Source: Zonotrichia leucophrys gambelii
Taxonomy: Eukaryota; Chordata; Aves; Passeriformes; Passerellidae
DNA: 64,000 bases
Reading direction: 5' to 3'
Assembly (NCBI RefSeq): GCF_028769735.1
Contig: NC_088169.1
Location: 43,801,229 to 43,865,228, forward strand
In this document: positions 35,263 through 47,116 of the stretch, piece by piece
Layout: every line of letters starts with the position of its first letter
Numbering within the stretch: the first letter of the stretch is position 1
The notes under the pieces: generated by a model
What the model saw: the letters and a program-made list of their open reading frames with translations, nothing else
What the model was told of the DNA's origin: nothing
Databases searched by the model: none
Translations under genes and position numbers: made by a program

Positions 35263-37953
35263 GTTCCAAAATGATGAAAGTCTGATTTAATGCAAGTGAT
35301 CTCAAGCAATAGAACAGATGATCTGCATATGCAGTACCAGTTGCCCTCGTTGTCTATTCCTCTGGTTAAACTGAGCAATTCCTGTCCTTTGGCAAAGCAG
35401 CTTGACTAATTGTAATTAATTTTTGCTGTAAGCTAGTGCTTTAAATGCCAACAGTAGTTGTGCTTAATGAACTAAGTGAAAACGAAAATGAAATGGATAG
35501 TTCCTTGTCAGAGGAGGAAAAAAATTATGAAGAACAGTATAGAGGAGCTGTATATAAATATATATAAAACAACTGTTATAACTTATTAAAGAGCATAAGA
35601 GTAATGTAAAGAATAAATCAAAAGAAGTGTGTTGTTGCTCAGCTGAATAGGAAGCTGTCCTAGTTAATAGGGCCAAAATGTTACTGTAATAAGTTCTTCT
35701 CCTTTATGTTAAAAAAGTTGAGATAAAGCAGAGAGATGTTCGAAGAAGAAATTCTAAGAAGTTTAAGGCAAGAAGTTAATAATGAGATGTCTTCTGGGAG
35801 TGCTAAATGAAAAGGAAAAAGTGTTGAATACTACTTTAAGCTAGGCTGCTGCACAGACTTTATTTTTCAAATTTCAAGGACAGTTACTGTGGAAGGAAAG
35901 CATTTGGTAATAAAGATCTGATTAGTGATAAAAAATGCTTTTAGAATCCCCAGAAACTGTACACTAAGATTTAAAACACAAAGATGCACTAGTAAGGGGG
36001 CAAAAAGCTGGCAATGATACTGTACATGAATACATCAATTTTCCAAAATATTTAACAGGACAACTAAAATCAAAGGTACTTTCTGCTATGTTTGTCAGCT
36101 TAGTATGTATGAATCAATATATGTTAGAACTGTATTTGAAGAGCTTAGTTTGAACTCATTGTGCCAGTCCTAAACAGCTTTAGAAACTCAGGTGGACTAT
36201 TGTCTTTTACAACATTGCACATTAGAACCTGGAAAAAATATATATTCAGCTCTGTTTATTTGGTTTGTAGTGGAGGGCACTTCCAGTTAATCCCCACAGT
36301 TACCCTAAATACAGATGGAAAAACTCCCTAAAAACTTTTGCACCTTACTTTTGTTTCACTGCTGCAAGGACGTTTAAATTTACCACAGGCGTAGAGGGTA
36401 GGATTGGATCTGTGAGCCAGACCAAACTTATCACACCCAGAGCATAGAAAAAGGAGTGCAAAGTTGAGGGTGCCATCAAGAAAGGGAAGGGAACACAAGG
36501 GAACTCAACAAATACCTTAGGCCTGTGGGACTTCTTTTTATTGAAACAACTATGGACTTCGACACTGTGAGAGAAGGCACTGATGCTTGCAGGAGCTGCC
36601 TCTGTGTGTACAATCTGTCCTTCTGGCTATGTCTGGTGAATAGTAGTGAGTCTCTGGCTTAGCTTGAAAACTTTACTAGATCAGTAAGAATTGTATTTGC
36701 TTTGGCATAAGAGAACTATTTTTCTTCCTAGTTGAAATAGGACAGCTCTCATCAGTTTTTTGTTATGATTTCAACTGAACCTTTGCTGACTATGTCTGTG
36801 TTAAGAAAAACCAAAACAAAACATAAGCGGAAAGAAAGAGCACCACCACAAAAAGATATCCCCATGGGACAGCCTTCTGCACCAACCTGTGATTGTTTTG
36901 GCTACTGAATTCTAAGTGTCATCACTGTTACAGTTTTGGCTGGGCCAAAATGTTCACTCCAATTTTGTCTAAATACAAACTGATGAGAGAAGACACCAAG
37001 AAACACTCCCAAAAGGCATTATGGACAGCACTGCTCCATATTTGGGTCTCTCTGCTCTGTTTACTTCCCCAGCCCTGTCCCAGCTGACTTTGAATCCTCA
37101 TACTCCCCCATATATTTTTTATGATACACTGCAGATCTTCAGTGTATGTGTCATATCATCTCAGAGTCAGCTGTAGATTTTTCTTCAGAGATTTTGAACT
37201 GGTAAAAATAGATAGAAATAACAACCAAGTCTCCTTGCCAGAGATGTACTACATAAGGCCTGAAAAAGATATGTAGCCAAGTGCTACGCTGTGAGGAGGT
37301 GGCTCTGCTGTGTCACTTTGCCTTGGGGACAGAGAATGAGTATTTCTTCAGCTTATTTTGCTAATACCCATGTGCCAATGCCTGCTAGTCTGCTGGGCAT
37401 CTAAAAGAACTTTTGTTGTGTGACAGCTCTCTGAAGCAGAAAAAAAATTCAGCAAGATCTCAGCTCTTGTTGGAAAACAGAGGCATCTTTTGTCATCCCT
37501 TTCTGATTCTCTTTCTGGCACCTATAAGACATCACTGCAATTTCTAGCATGGTGAAGGGTAATTTTTCCTGCCAAACACCTTACCTTGCTTTCTGATATC
37601 ATAATTTAATATCAAACATAAATAATTGATGGCTTTGTTTTAAAAGCATTTATCTTAACAGAGCAGATGTGCATTCTGAAACATCCAGTAAACATCCAGT
37701 AAACTGTCCTCACAGAGGGCTCCACCTTTTCTGGAGCCTCTAAGGCCTCTCTTTCTCTTGCCACACTCCTACCTGCTTAGCAAGAAGGACCTTGTGAATT
37801 CTTTATTTCTAAACACTTCACAGACTTCATCAACAAATCTTGGGAGAGAGGGCAGAAATCTGATGCAGTATTCCACAGAGGTGCATAGCTCACACTCTCA
37901 GTGAAAATAACAGTCTTGTACTTTAGAGTTATCTTCAGTTTACACAAAAGGAA
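35263..37953. other. non-genic DNA
   Basis: No exon or transposon recognised. An 11-bp direct duplication (AAACATCCAGT twice) is at 37679-37700. The stretch near 36925 has weak likeness to an LTR start but not enough to call. Confidence 0.5.
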
Positions 37954-38330
37954 TGTCTTAGTTTACCCCCAGCTGGCAACTAAGCTTGACACACTCATTC
38001 ACTGCCTGTGGTGGGATAGGGAAGAGAATCAGAAGAGAAAAAGAAAAAAAAATCGTGATTTGAGATATAGACAATTCAATAGGTAGAAAAAAGCCACACA
38101 CACAAGCAAAGCAAACTAAGGAATTTGTTCACTACTTCCCAGGTGTTTAGGCAGCCCCAGGAAAGCAGGGATCTGTCATACACAATGGGTGCTTTGGAAG
38201 ACAAATTCCATTATTCCTTCTTCATCTGCTTTTCAATGCTGAACATGATGTCTTGGGATATCCCTTGGATCAGTTGGTGTCAGTTTTCCCTTCTGTGCAG
38301 TGCTGTCCATCAGCTATCCCACTAAGCTTG
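37954..38330 (-). mobile_element. truncated avian ERV LTR, same family as 26911-27455
   Basis: Read on the plus strand this is the reverse of the LTR 3' half: TGTCTTAGTTTACCCCCAGC, TGGCAACTAAGC, GGTGGGATAGGGAAGAGAAT, CCCCAGGAAAGCAGGGATC, TTTGGAAGACAAATTCCATT, AACATGATGTC and GGATCAGTTGGTGTCAG. The retroviral terminus (TGT on plus, ACA on minus) is at 37954. The upstream U3 part is missing or too diverged to see beyond about 38330. The copy is more diverged than the one at 26911-27455. No internal ERV sequence lies beside it. Confidence 0.75.
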
Positions 38331-38819
38331 AATGCCTGATGCTGTGGCAAACTCCTAGAAAATGGGAGACTAAAACAGCAGTCCTTTGAAGTGGTAAACC
38401 ATTTTAAACACTGTGTACAGCAGAATGGATTCAGCGGAATCCAGACGGAGCTTCTCAGAGAAACCTCGAAGTACACTCAGTTTGTGTTGAACAGCAACTC
38501 TTATAAAAGAGTTCTATAGGACTGGATGAGCCAGGACAGATTTAATACAAAATTAGACATTTGAAGCTTTAGCTAGGAGTTTGAGGGTTTAAGTTACACC
38601 ATGATCACTTTTTGAATTCTAGCTAAGGGTCTAAACCTAACAAAAAAAATTAAGTTCCAAAATTAATTTATAAGCATGAACAACAACATAACAGGCTAAA
38701 AGGATATTCAAAGATGGAGGCAGAGGCAGCCTGTATTGTCTTTCACACTGAAAAATGCAAAGAGTAGGAAAATTATCTAGATAATATTTGTGGAGCATTT
38801 GGCTTAGGCTAAAATTCAG
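38331..38819. other. spacer between two LTR-type blocks
   Basis: No gene or repeat recognised in about 490 bp. It may hold a diverged rest of the preceding LTR. Confidence 0.45.
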
Positions 38820-39170
38820 TGATGCATGCTGAACTCCCATGACTGCAGTTTTATTTATGGGTTAAGAAGAATGAACTTGTATTCATATTTCTAGAGCCCC
38901 ATGCTGTCACAACCATATTTCCAAAGTCTCATACCTTCTCAGTGATATTTCTTGGGGGCAGTACTTCACAGCACAGACTCCTTCCCCCACACAACTCCTT
39001 GCAAGCTCTCCCTAACTGGCCAAGCCCACCCTCTTTTATCACATTATCTTCACTAGCTACAGCTGCAGCCCATCAAAACAACCGGGGCTTATCAGGGCAA
39101 GGCCTACATACAGATATTCAAATACAATACAGATATTTTACTAGGACTCCTACTATATGAACTAGACTGG
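38820..39170 (-). mobile_element. probable ERV LTR, family not named
   Basis: On the minus strand the block has LTR-like order. A TATA-type GATAAAAGAG at 39031-39040 lies in a GC-richer stretch, followed about 175 bases later by AATAAA (38850-38855). The stretch between holds CTGTGAAGTACTGCCCCC and GACAGCATGGGGCTC, which resemble R/U5 regions of songbird LTRs as I remember them. Edges are approximate and no target-site duplication was found. An alternative is a unique GC-richer stretch with chance signals. Confidence 0.5.
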
Positions 39171-40749
39171 CAATGCATTTCTATGGAAAAATCAGGAGCT
39201 ATTCAGGACAGAGCAGGGAGCTTAAATTTGTGTATACTGCTAGAAGTTGTGGAGCCATCACTATGAAATTAGCATTCACCAGTAGCAAAGTTGTTCAGGG
39301 CAATTAATTAACATGGAAACAAAAGTGTATGTGATGAAGAAATACTGGCCAAGATTTTCTGAGCTAAATATCAAATCACAGTGGAAAATTTAAATGCCAA
39401 AGTGCTTTCTGTCTTTATTTTATGCCCTTGCTCATGTCCATATGTGCTCCACCCTTAAACAGCATTTTGCTTCTTTGGTAGAAGTAGTGCTGATTGGAGA
39501 GATTAAGCAAATTCTAGTAAGTTATTACCTATAAAAAGGACTATATGATTTTCTTTTGAGAATTCATTGTTTGAGTTACCCAAATCTTGAACAGTAAATA
39601 GCATGTCTAGAAGAATGATATTTCTGCAGTGTAATAGGAAATACACCAGAGGACAAAAGTTAATTAAATTAAATATTGTTTAAGGTAATTTGTTCATGTA
39701 AAGCTCACATTGGTTGTAAGTAATAACTAGTTTAGCAAGATCATAATTTTAAACTTCATTTCCTTGTTCCTAGATTTTGAATGGTATATTTATCTTGTCT
39801 AATTATAAGACCATCACAATTTATTTAGAGAATAATAATTGGAAACAAACCCACTATCACCAGCCCACATTACTTAGAGCTTTTAACTTGTAAAATGCCA
39901 AGACTTTGTTATTCTTATAAGAAACTGCATCTAATTTTGTAGGTACTTCCCCTGGTTTCAAAAATGAATGAGGGAAAATAGATTTAACGGGTTTATGAAA
40001 ATTTGAGTCCTGGGTGCCAGCGTGCAATGAATTTTATAAATACCAAAGGCATAATGAATTTTCTTCAGTCTCAGAAGATTATGGAAAAATTGCCACAGTT
40101 TTCAGAGACAGCTGGATTGTGTCCCAAAATAAGGCAGAACTGTGCAAATACTTTTTTTTTTTTCCTTTATGTCTTGTGTCAGTGTGAAATCCATTGGACT
40201 TACAGTGATTTCCATTTACTACAGCTCCTTTGCTTGGAGATCTCTTTGGCTGAGGTTTGTAAAGTGTAACATTGTGTAGAAACCAATGACAAAAACTGAA
40301 AAATAATTGCATAATGCTACATTGTTCTCTTGAGATTATCTCCCCAACACTTTAATAAAGAGATCCAAAGTTTTGATTATTTGATAGTATTTGATTATTA
40401 GATGGCGTTTGAAAAATTGCTGAAAAATTAAATGATATTGCAAATCTTCACACAGTTTCATAGGATGAACTCCATTTGGAAAAATACTAGTAAACAGAAT
40501 TTTGGTCCAATGCTACAAGGCAGGAAAAAAAAAGCCCTTTGACAATTTTTAAAGCTATCAAGAAAAAAAAACCCACTCAAATTTATTTTGGTGTTTAAAA
40601 CCAAATTAGAATTTAAAAAAAAAAGGAGAGAGAGAAAATTTTGAATACAGTCAACAAGATTTTTAATCCTCTGAAGAATTCCTCTCCTCCCTTGATTTTA
40701 AAGTATGCTGGGAACAGAAATAATTAAACAGATTTTGCCTTCATTATGG
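39171..40749. other. non-genic DNA
   Basis: AT-rich, with several A and T homopolymers (for example around 40150 and 40560). No gene or transposon recognised. Confidence 0.55.
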
Positions 40750-40935
40750 GAAATCTACAACTTCTTTGGGCAACCTGTTCCAGTGCCTCATCACCCTCAA
40801 GTAAAGAAATTTTTTCCTAAGATTTAACCTAAATCTAACCACCCTCAGGTTAAAGACATTCTCTCTTGTCTTATTACATGTCCTTGTAAATACCCATATT
40901 CCTTGTAGTGTCCCTTCAGGAACTAAAGACCTTTA
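40750..40935 (-). mobile_element. CR1 LINE, internal fragment without tail
   Basis: The segment reads CTACAACTTCTTTGGGCAAC, CTGTTCCAGTGCCTCATCAC, CTAAATCTAACCACCCTCAG, and TCTCTTGTCTTATTACATG. These are the CR1 3' region in reverse. The expected tail and the GGCAGGGACACC core to the left are absent, so both ends are cut or decayed. Confidence 0.77.
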
Positions 40936-43265
40936 GGTCTCATTCTGATTGCCAAAAAATATACATTTTTTCTCCCTAATGAACGTGTGGATACAGTTTT
41001 AGAATTGCATTGTGAATGTTCTCACAGCAATAGCCCCCAGAATGTGTATCCACAATCTGTGTGACACACGGTGTTTATCAGTGCACCCTGCGGGCAGAGC
41101 TGCAGGGGATGTGTGGGATGACAGCAGAGGTTCTGTGCGTTCTCTTACCAGAACATGTCAGCTGGAGTGAGTTGCAGGCTCACAGACCCCTCGCTGATTA
41201 TTTTGCAGTTTGTTTGTTTCAATTTTCTAGATAATCTTTTGGGTAGCTAGAAGACTGATGCTCCTTGAATTTGATGAATATCTAAACAAGAATATTGCAA
41301 CTACTATTTCACCATGCATGCATTTCCCTCCATATATTCTATACAGAGAAACAGAAGATGTTTCTTAACCCACTCTCTACCCTTTTTTTTTGGTGTTTTT
41401 TTTTTTTTTTTAAACTTGAAGAATCAATTTATGGCTAATAAGGAATGCAAAAAAAAATAAATCAAACCACACTGTAAATAAAACTTAATTACTTGAGAGG
41501 TACTAACTGCTCCCAGTCAGTGGCAGATCACCATAATCAATCAGCTGCCTTGTTCAGGATGAGTATGCTCCCATCTGAAAGAGATGGATCTGCTGGCAGG
41601 CACTTTTAATAATGTTTTAGGAGGGTGAGAGGGCATATTAAGGTGAAATATAGTAAAGCTGGATGAAATCTCCTGTTTCAGTAGTGCAAAGAAATTGTAG
41701 GTGTGCATGAGTAGTAATTCATTAAATATTCTTGTTCAGGCTCTATAGGTGTTATCTCGTTAAATTATTTTGTTGGCTTAAAAACATGTTGTAAAGTGGC
41801 AGCAAACTCTGTATGCTGGTGAAAAACCTTAGGAACATTTTTCCAGATGATGAAGGAAGCAGATGAAGTTGTTTCCCTCCAGTCTCACCTTTAACTTCAC
41901 TGAGTGAATGGATTTAAAAAATTTACATAAATTTGCAAAACCAGGGCATGTGTGTAAGCCTCTATGTGTGCTCATTGGACAATTTTACCTGTCTGAACCT
42001 TTATCTTAGCAGACACTCTGAATTTGAGCTGGAGACTTCTAGAGTCAGTAATATTGGTTTCTGTAATACAAAACATACCATGTCTCTGAACTCAGATCTG
42101 TAGCCACAGCCTATGAAAAGCTAGGTAGATAGAAACAAATCAAAATTCTTTACCTACAATCTCAATAAAACCCCCCAAAAACCCAAAACAAACTACCTAA
42201 AAATGTGCTTGAGTGAAGACTCCAAGTGTGGGGTTCAGCTACAACCTTTAAATACCTGACTGTGTTTGTCTCAGACTTGAGCTGAAATGAATGCCAGACA
42301 ACTTTCTGACCAAGACTTAAAAACCTAAAATTTGCACCTATGTTTGTGTCCCTAATCTGACACTGATATCTATGACATGACTTTTTCATCTAGATTTTAC
42401 CATTTATCAGTGTTATAGCTGTTTTGTAGCAGTATGTTTTCCATGTATTTTTCATTTAAAAAGCATCCACTAATAATCTGCTTTAAGTAAAATTAAAAAT
42501 CATCAATATGTTTTTCTTTTTTCCATGTTTTTTTCTGATTATTATAGAACATTAATGATAATTTTTTAAAGCTTTAAATTTTTATATCCTGTAGACTGAT
42601 AATTTATTTCATCTATTCTATATTAATATTTTCACCTATTCTAAATGATTATTACTGTGCCTTACAAGAAGCTGGAACTTGTCACAAAAAACGCTCTTCA
42701 GATTTCAAAGAAGAGAAATTCAGAGATTAATTTCTGAAAGATACAAAAGACTTGTTTTTAAAACTGTTCTGAAACTAGCATCACTGTTATCTAGACATTA
42801 GAAAGTGCTTGCTTAGTACAAGTACTATATCTGCCTTGAAATCTTAATTTCTTTTTCTTCAAACCTTTTAGAAATGTCCCAGTTGATTGGATGATCTTCA
42901 TTAGTGAAAAGAAATTACCTAAGACAGAGAAGTTTAATGGGGTTTTGCTGTCTCTAAGGGCTTTTCAAGTCCCTGTATTTGAAAAAGGTTTGCTGTAACA
43001 TGAAGCAGTATTCTAAGATTACCTCCCACAGAGAGCTGAATAACCTATTTCACTGTGCATGATGATTTATCAGCATCACTTTAGTCAATTGGGTAAGTTT
43101 TCCTCCATTTGTACAGAGAGCATTTCATACTTCAAAAGTATAGAATCATAAGTCATTGTCTATTTGTTCCAGTAGGCACACCAAAATAATTTATTTAAAT
43201 AAAGACCCTGTGGAATTTTATGAATGTACATACCTGTGCAATAACACATTAAGTAATGATAATGC

Positions 43266-43280
43266 AAAAAAAAAAAAAAA
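43266..43280 (+). repeat. A15 homopolymer
   Basis: Fifteen A in a row. The sequence upstream does not look like a processed transcript, so I do not call it a retrogene tail. Confidence 0.8.
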
Positions 43281-46204
43281 TCGTGTAGCTTCTAAAAAAC
43301 ATCTTGTAGTAAAATTTTTGTGTTTCCTTGAATTTGGGCTTTTTCGTGTTCATATTGTGACACATCTATACATAAATGTTCCTACAGGGAACTTCAAAGC
43401 TATACCTATTACTAAGCTGAAGACTTATAGCCTCAGCTCTCTCAGTGGCATAAATTCATTTGCAGAGGGAGCATTTCCAGTTACATGAGATATTCAAGAA
43501 GTTTCTCCTGCAAGCCTACACAAAACCTAATGAATATTATAGGATGTAATGTAAGTGGATAGGAAAAATATTTTTGTGGATGCAGACAAATGGCAGACCA
43601 CAATATATGTAACTGCAGTGGTGATAATTCTGAAAGCATTGAAACTTAGTGGAGGCAGAAGGGTCATGAAGAAGCATCAAAGAGAATGTGCTGAATCTGA
43701 AAACACTGTCAGCTATCTTTATTGTGGTGCATAGGAAGGAACCTGTTAGCATGATTTAATTCACAACCAGCCTAAGCAATTTGGTGTTAAGCCAGGTGTT
43801 GGCTGTTTGCTGCTGACAAGGAAATTTCATTCTGAATGAAAAGATAAACCCCAAACTTAAGGGAAATGTTGAGGGTGTTCGCAGAATTCAAAAGATTTAC
43901 TATGCTCAGTGATTTTTTCAACACTATCACTCACATTTCTGTGGTTGTAAAGCCAACACAGTTATGTAAAAATATAATTTGGTAAAAAGGTTTATTGCTA
44001 CAAGAGAAAAAAAACCTGTAAAAAAGAATGACAGTATTATAGGTCAGGCAACTTGTCCACTCTAATATAATATACTCTAATAAATTGCCTAAACTGACAG
44101 CTTAAAACTAAAGAAAGACATTCCCACAAATACTGATTTTCTTTAATGAAACATTAAAAAAGTTGGTTAATTTTCACTTAGTTTACAAACTCCCTGGGAG
44201 ATCTTGAAGTTTAGGCATATTCCTCAGTGTTCAGAAAGGCATTTAAAAACCTGTGTTTAAGATCAGGCACTGGCAAATATCTGTTTGAGAGGATTGTGCT
44301 ACACTGCCTCTGCACAAAGTGATCCATGGTAATTAAGAGAAGAAAGAGCAACATTCAATGATTGCTGTGTCACTGTGCCCTGGAAAGATTGTTTGCAACC
44401 TGTTTTCTAAGATTTTTTATTTTCTACATTAAGGAATGGAAGGTATAATGTTTTTGCTGCTTTTAGTCTGAATTTACTCTTTGCATCAGGCAAACTTGAG
44501 GAGAAATTAAGCAATATTTTGTTTTACACTTGATGCATCAAGAGTTCAGAATTAAGTTCATAGCTACCTGGGTCTTATTAGCTCCTTAAAACTGCTGCTT
44601 CATCTGTATTATAAAATAGAAAAATAATTGCTTTATGTACAGTTTTGCTGAAAATGATCTGGATTTGAAAATTCATATAGTATGGTATACAGAGATTAAA
44701 AATTCCTTTCTACAGCTAAGCCTGAAAATAAGCTCCGGCAGCTTTCTTGAAAGATTATTCCCTGCCACTTTTTATCTTTCAGAAGTGACATTATCACTCC
44801 ACTGTAAATGTCAGTTAGGCTTTAGTAAGTAGGTCTAGCTCCCAATCTGATCACAGATAAAAATTGTTGTTAATAGTCCTGATAATTGACTGGACTACAC
44901 CAAATTTCTAACATAATGTGAATACTGTGTGCTATCAAGGTGTGGAAGAGAAGACTGCTTATCATATTAGCAGACTTTGTATACTTAAATTTATAAATGG
45001 ATTGTATAAAATAGTTACAAGATATAAAAGACTTTAGTTTAAATGTCTTAGATGCTGGTCAAGACCAGAGACAGTTGCCAAGCTGCTCTTGTGAGAGTGA
45101 GTTTCAGACCAACAACTCCAGTCTGCCTTTTGAGAGATCCTCATATCTCTAAAATGTCATCACTGAAAGAACTATCACCTGCAAAGAAATAAATGTGCTG
45201 AAAGAAATATATTTTAAATCCTGTAAAAGCTGGGCAAAGAACTAATGTATCAATTTTTTCTCTATTAGCTCTTGAAAGAGAAGCCAGGTCAGAGCAAGAT
45301 CTCTAAGCTCCACTCAGATTTCAAGAATCATTTCCAGAGATCATATTCATGATATCAGGGTAAAATTATCCACACTTTTATAGGAAAAGAAAAAAAAAGT
45401 AATGATATGTTTAGATCTGGAAAAAATTTGAATTTATTTGTTTCTGTGCTAGTACCTTGTATCTATGCCACACCCCACTCACTCATCTCACTCACAGTTG
45501 TTAATCTGTGCTGACTAAAAATGCTGCTAAAAATGAGACACTCTGCTGTCCAGCTGAATGATTTCTATGTAAGCTTTCACTCATTATATATTTGGGGTTC
45601 AAGCTGATGAGAAATCTCATATGACTAGATATGAAAGGATCCCATTCTGTTCTGTAATGTGTTTTCTCATGCCATTATTAGCAACTGGAGTGCAAACAAT
45701 AGTCAGGAAAAATACTTATTGACCTGCTGATCAATGCTAGTGCCATAAAAGGATTTACAGGCAGGTAGAAGTGAGAGTTAAATTATTTCAGTGAAACGGT
45801 TTTTTTAGTTGCAGTCCTTAACCTCAGGACAGAGACTTAGAGGAGTAAGTTTAAGCAGATCAAGGAAGGTTTTGTCAAAAAGGTAATAGGCTCTGAACTC
45901 CTCCACTCAGCTAAACTTCATGCTGTTTCTGAGAAGAATTTTTCTGGGGTATAAAATTCTATCACTTGGCAACCTGATAAAGTCACGAGACTATATTTAA
46001 GTTGCTGAAAGACATAGAAGGAAGGTAAGGAAAAACACTGATAGTATGAAATCTACATAGCACACCCAAGGTCTGGAAGACTAGGTTGTTGCTTTATTTA
46101 ATTTTCCTTTTTACAAAAACATGAGATTTCATAATTAACATTGATTTTAGGGAAAAATAGAGGGTTTTTTGACGATTTCACTGAAATTATTAGCTCTTGA
46201 AAGA

Positions 46205-46246
46205 GAATATAGTTAATATAGGAAAGAATATAGTTAATATAGGAAA
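46205..46246 (+). repeat. 21-bp perfect tandem duplication
   Basis: A unit starting GAATATAGTTAATATAGG occurs twice without gap, at 46205-46225 and 46226-46246, with no mismatch. Confidence 0.9.
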
Positions 46247-47116
46247 GGGCAGATTCTGATGGAGTCTAATAGCCACATATTAAGACCCCACACACTCTAC
46301 CTGGAAAAACTGGAGCTCATTTAAAATAATTATTTGAAATAATTTTTAACTCATTGAGTAAGTCCTAAAGAAATCACAATAGCTGTATTTTTCAAAGGCT
46401 CATTCCTGCAAACATATATAATCTTTCATATTTATGAACCTGTGCATTTTTAACAGATCAACAGAAGAGGAATCTATAAGGCAAAATGCAGTTCCCTTCC
46501 CCTGCTGTCCCTGAGAAGAGACCGTTCTCTTGCTGTGACACAAGAACAGAAATACACCGTGCTTCTGCCAAAATGACATGTTCTTTTTTTCCTCAAATAG
46601 ACATCACTTATAATAAGTTCTTCAAGTTCTGCTCTCTGAGTCTTTGAGAGGTCAGAATGACTTCAAGTAACATAAAGGAGCAATAGTGAATAAAAAGAAG
46701 GCTACTCATACAGTCTTAATATCCATTTAAGGTGTACCAGAACCAGTAGAAAAAATGCATTATAAATTAAGAGACACAGTAAGAACCCAACCAGAAAAAG
46801 TGACAGAAAATGTTCAATTTTAAAATTTACACTAATATTTTACAAAAGAAAACTCACAGTGTTGTAGCTAGAAATAAGCTACAATAATGACAGCTTCTAT
46901 AATAGTTCATATTGAAATAAATAATTCTAAAGTTCAATTTTATAAAGTGAGGTTTCTCAGTTTTCTTTTTTTATCTAGCTAGCAACTAACTCACTACTGC
47001 CATGATAAGGCTGGGCACAAAAAGAGTTATAATTTTTAATGGTGCCTTTTTTTGGATTATGACAAACACTTTTCCATGTACACACTGAAAGGTAAAAGGA
47101 ATTTTAAAGTGCAACT

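Larger units (their letters stand above)
40936..47116. other. non-genic DNA
   Basis: Over 6 kb without a recognised gene or transposon. Contents are a poly-T block at 41383-41411, an A15 run at 43266-43280 and a perfect 21-bp tandem duplication at 46205-46246. A small GC-richer patch lies at about 41030-41200. The longest open frame is 110 codons (43156-43488, plus), without recognisable motifs. Confidence 0.5.

Noticed and set aside
36925..36980. TGTTACAGTTTTGGCTGGGC as an LTR start
   Set aside because: Only about 20 bases resemble the LTR start, and the rest of U3 is absent.
26911..38330. A provirus bounded by the two LTRs of one family
   Set aside because: The LTRs point in opposite directions, the right one is truncated, and no gag, pol or env text lies between them.
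43138..43160. TATAGAATCATAAGTCATT as a CR1 tail
   Set aside because: No GGTTGGAAGGGACC-type text follows, so likely chance.
43190..43280. Processed retrogene ending in the A15 run
   Set aside because: The upstream sequence has no coding likeness, and no target-site duplication was seen.
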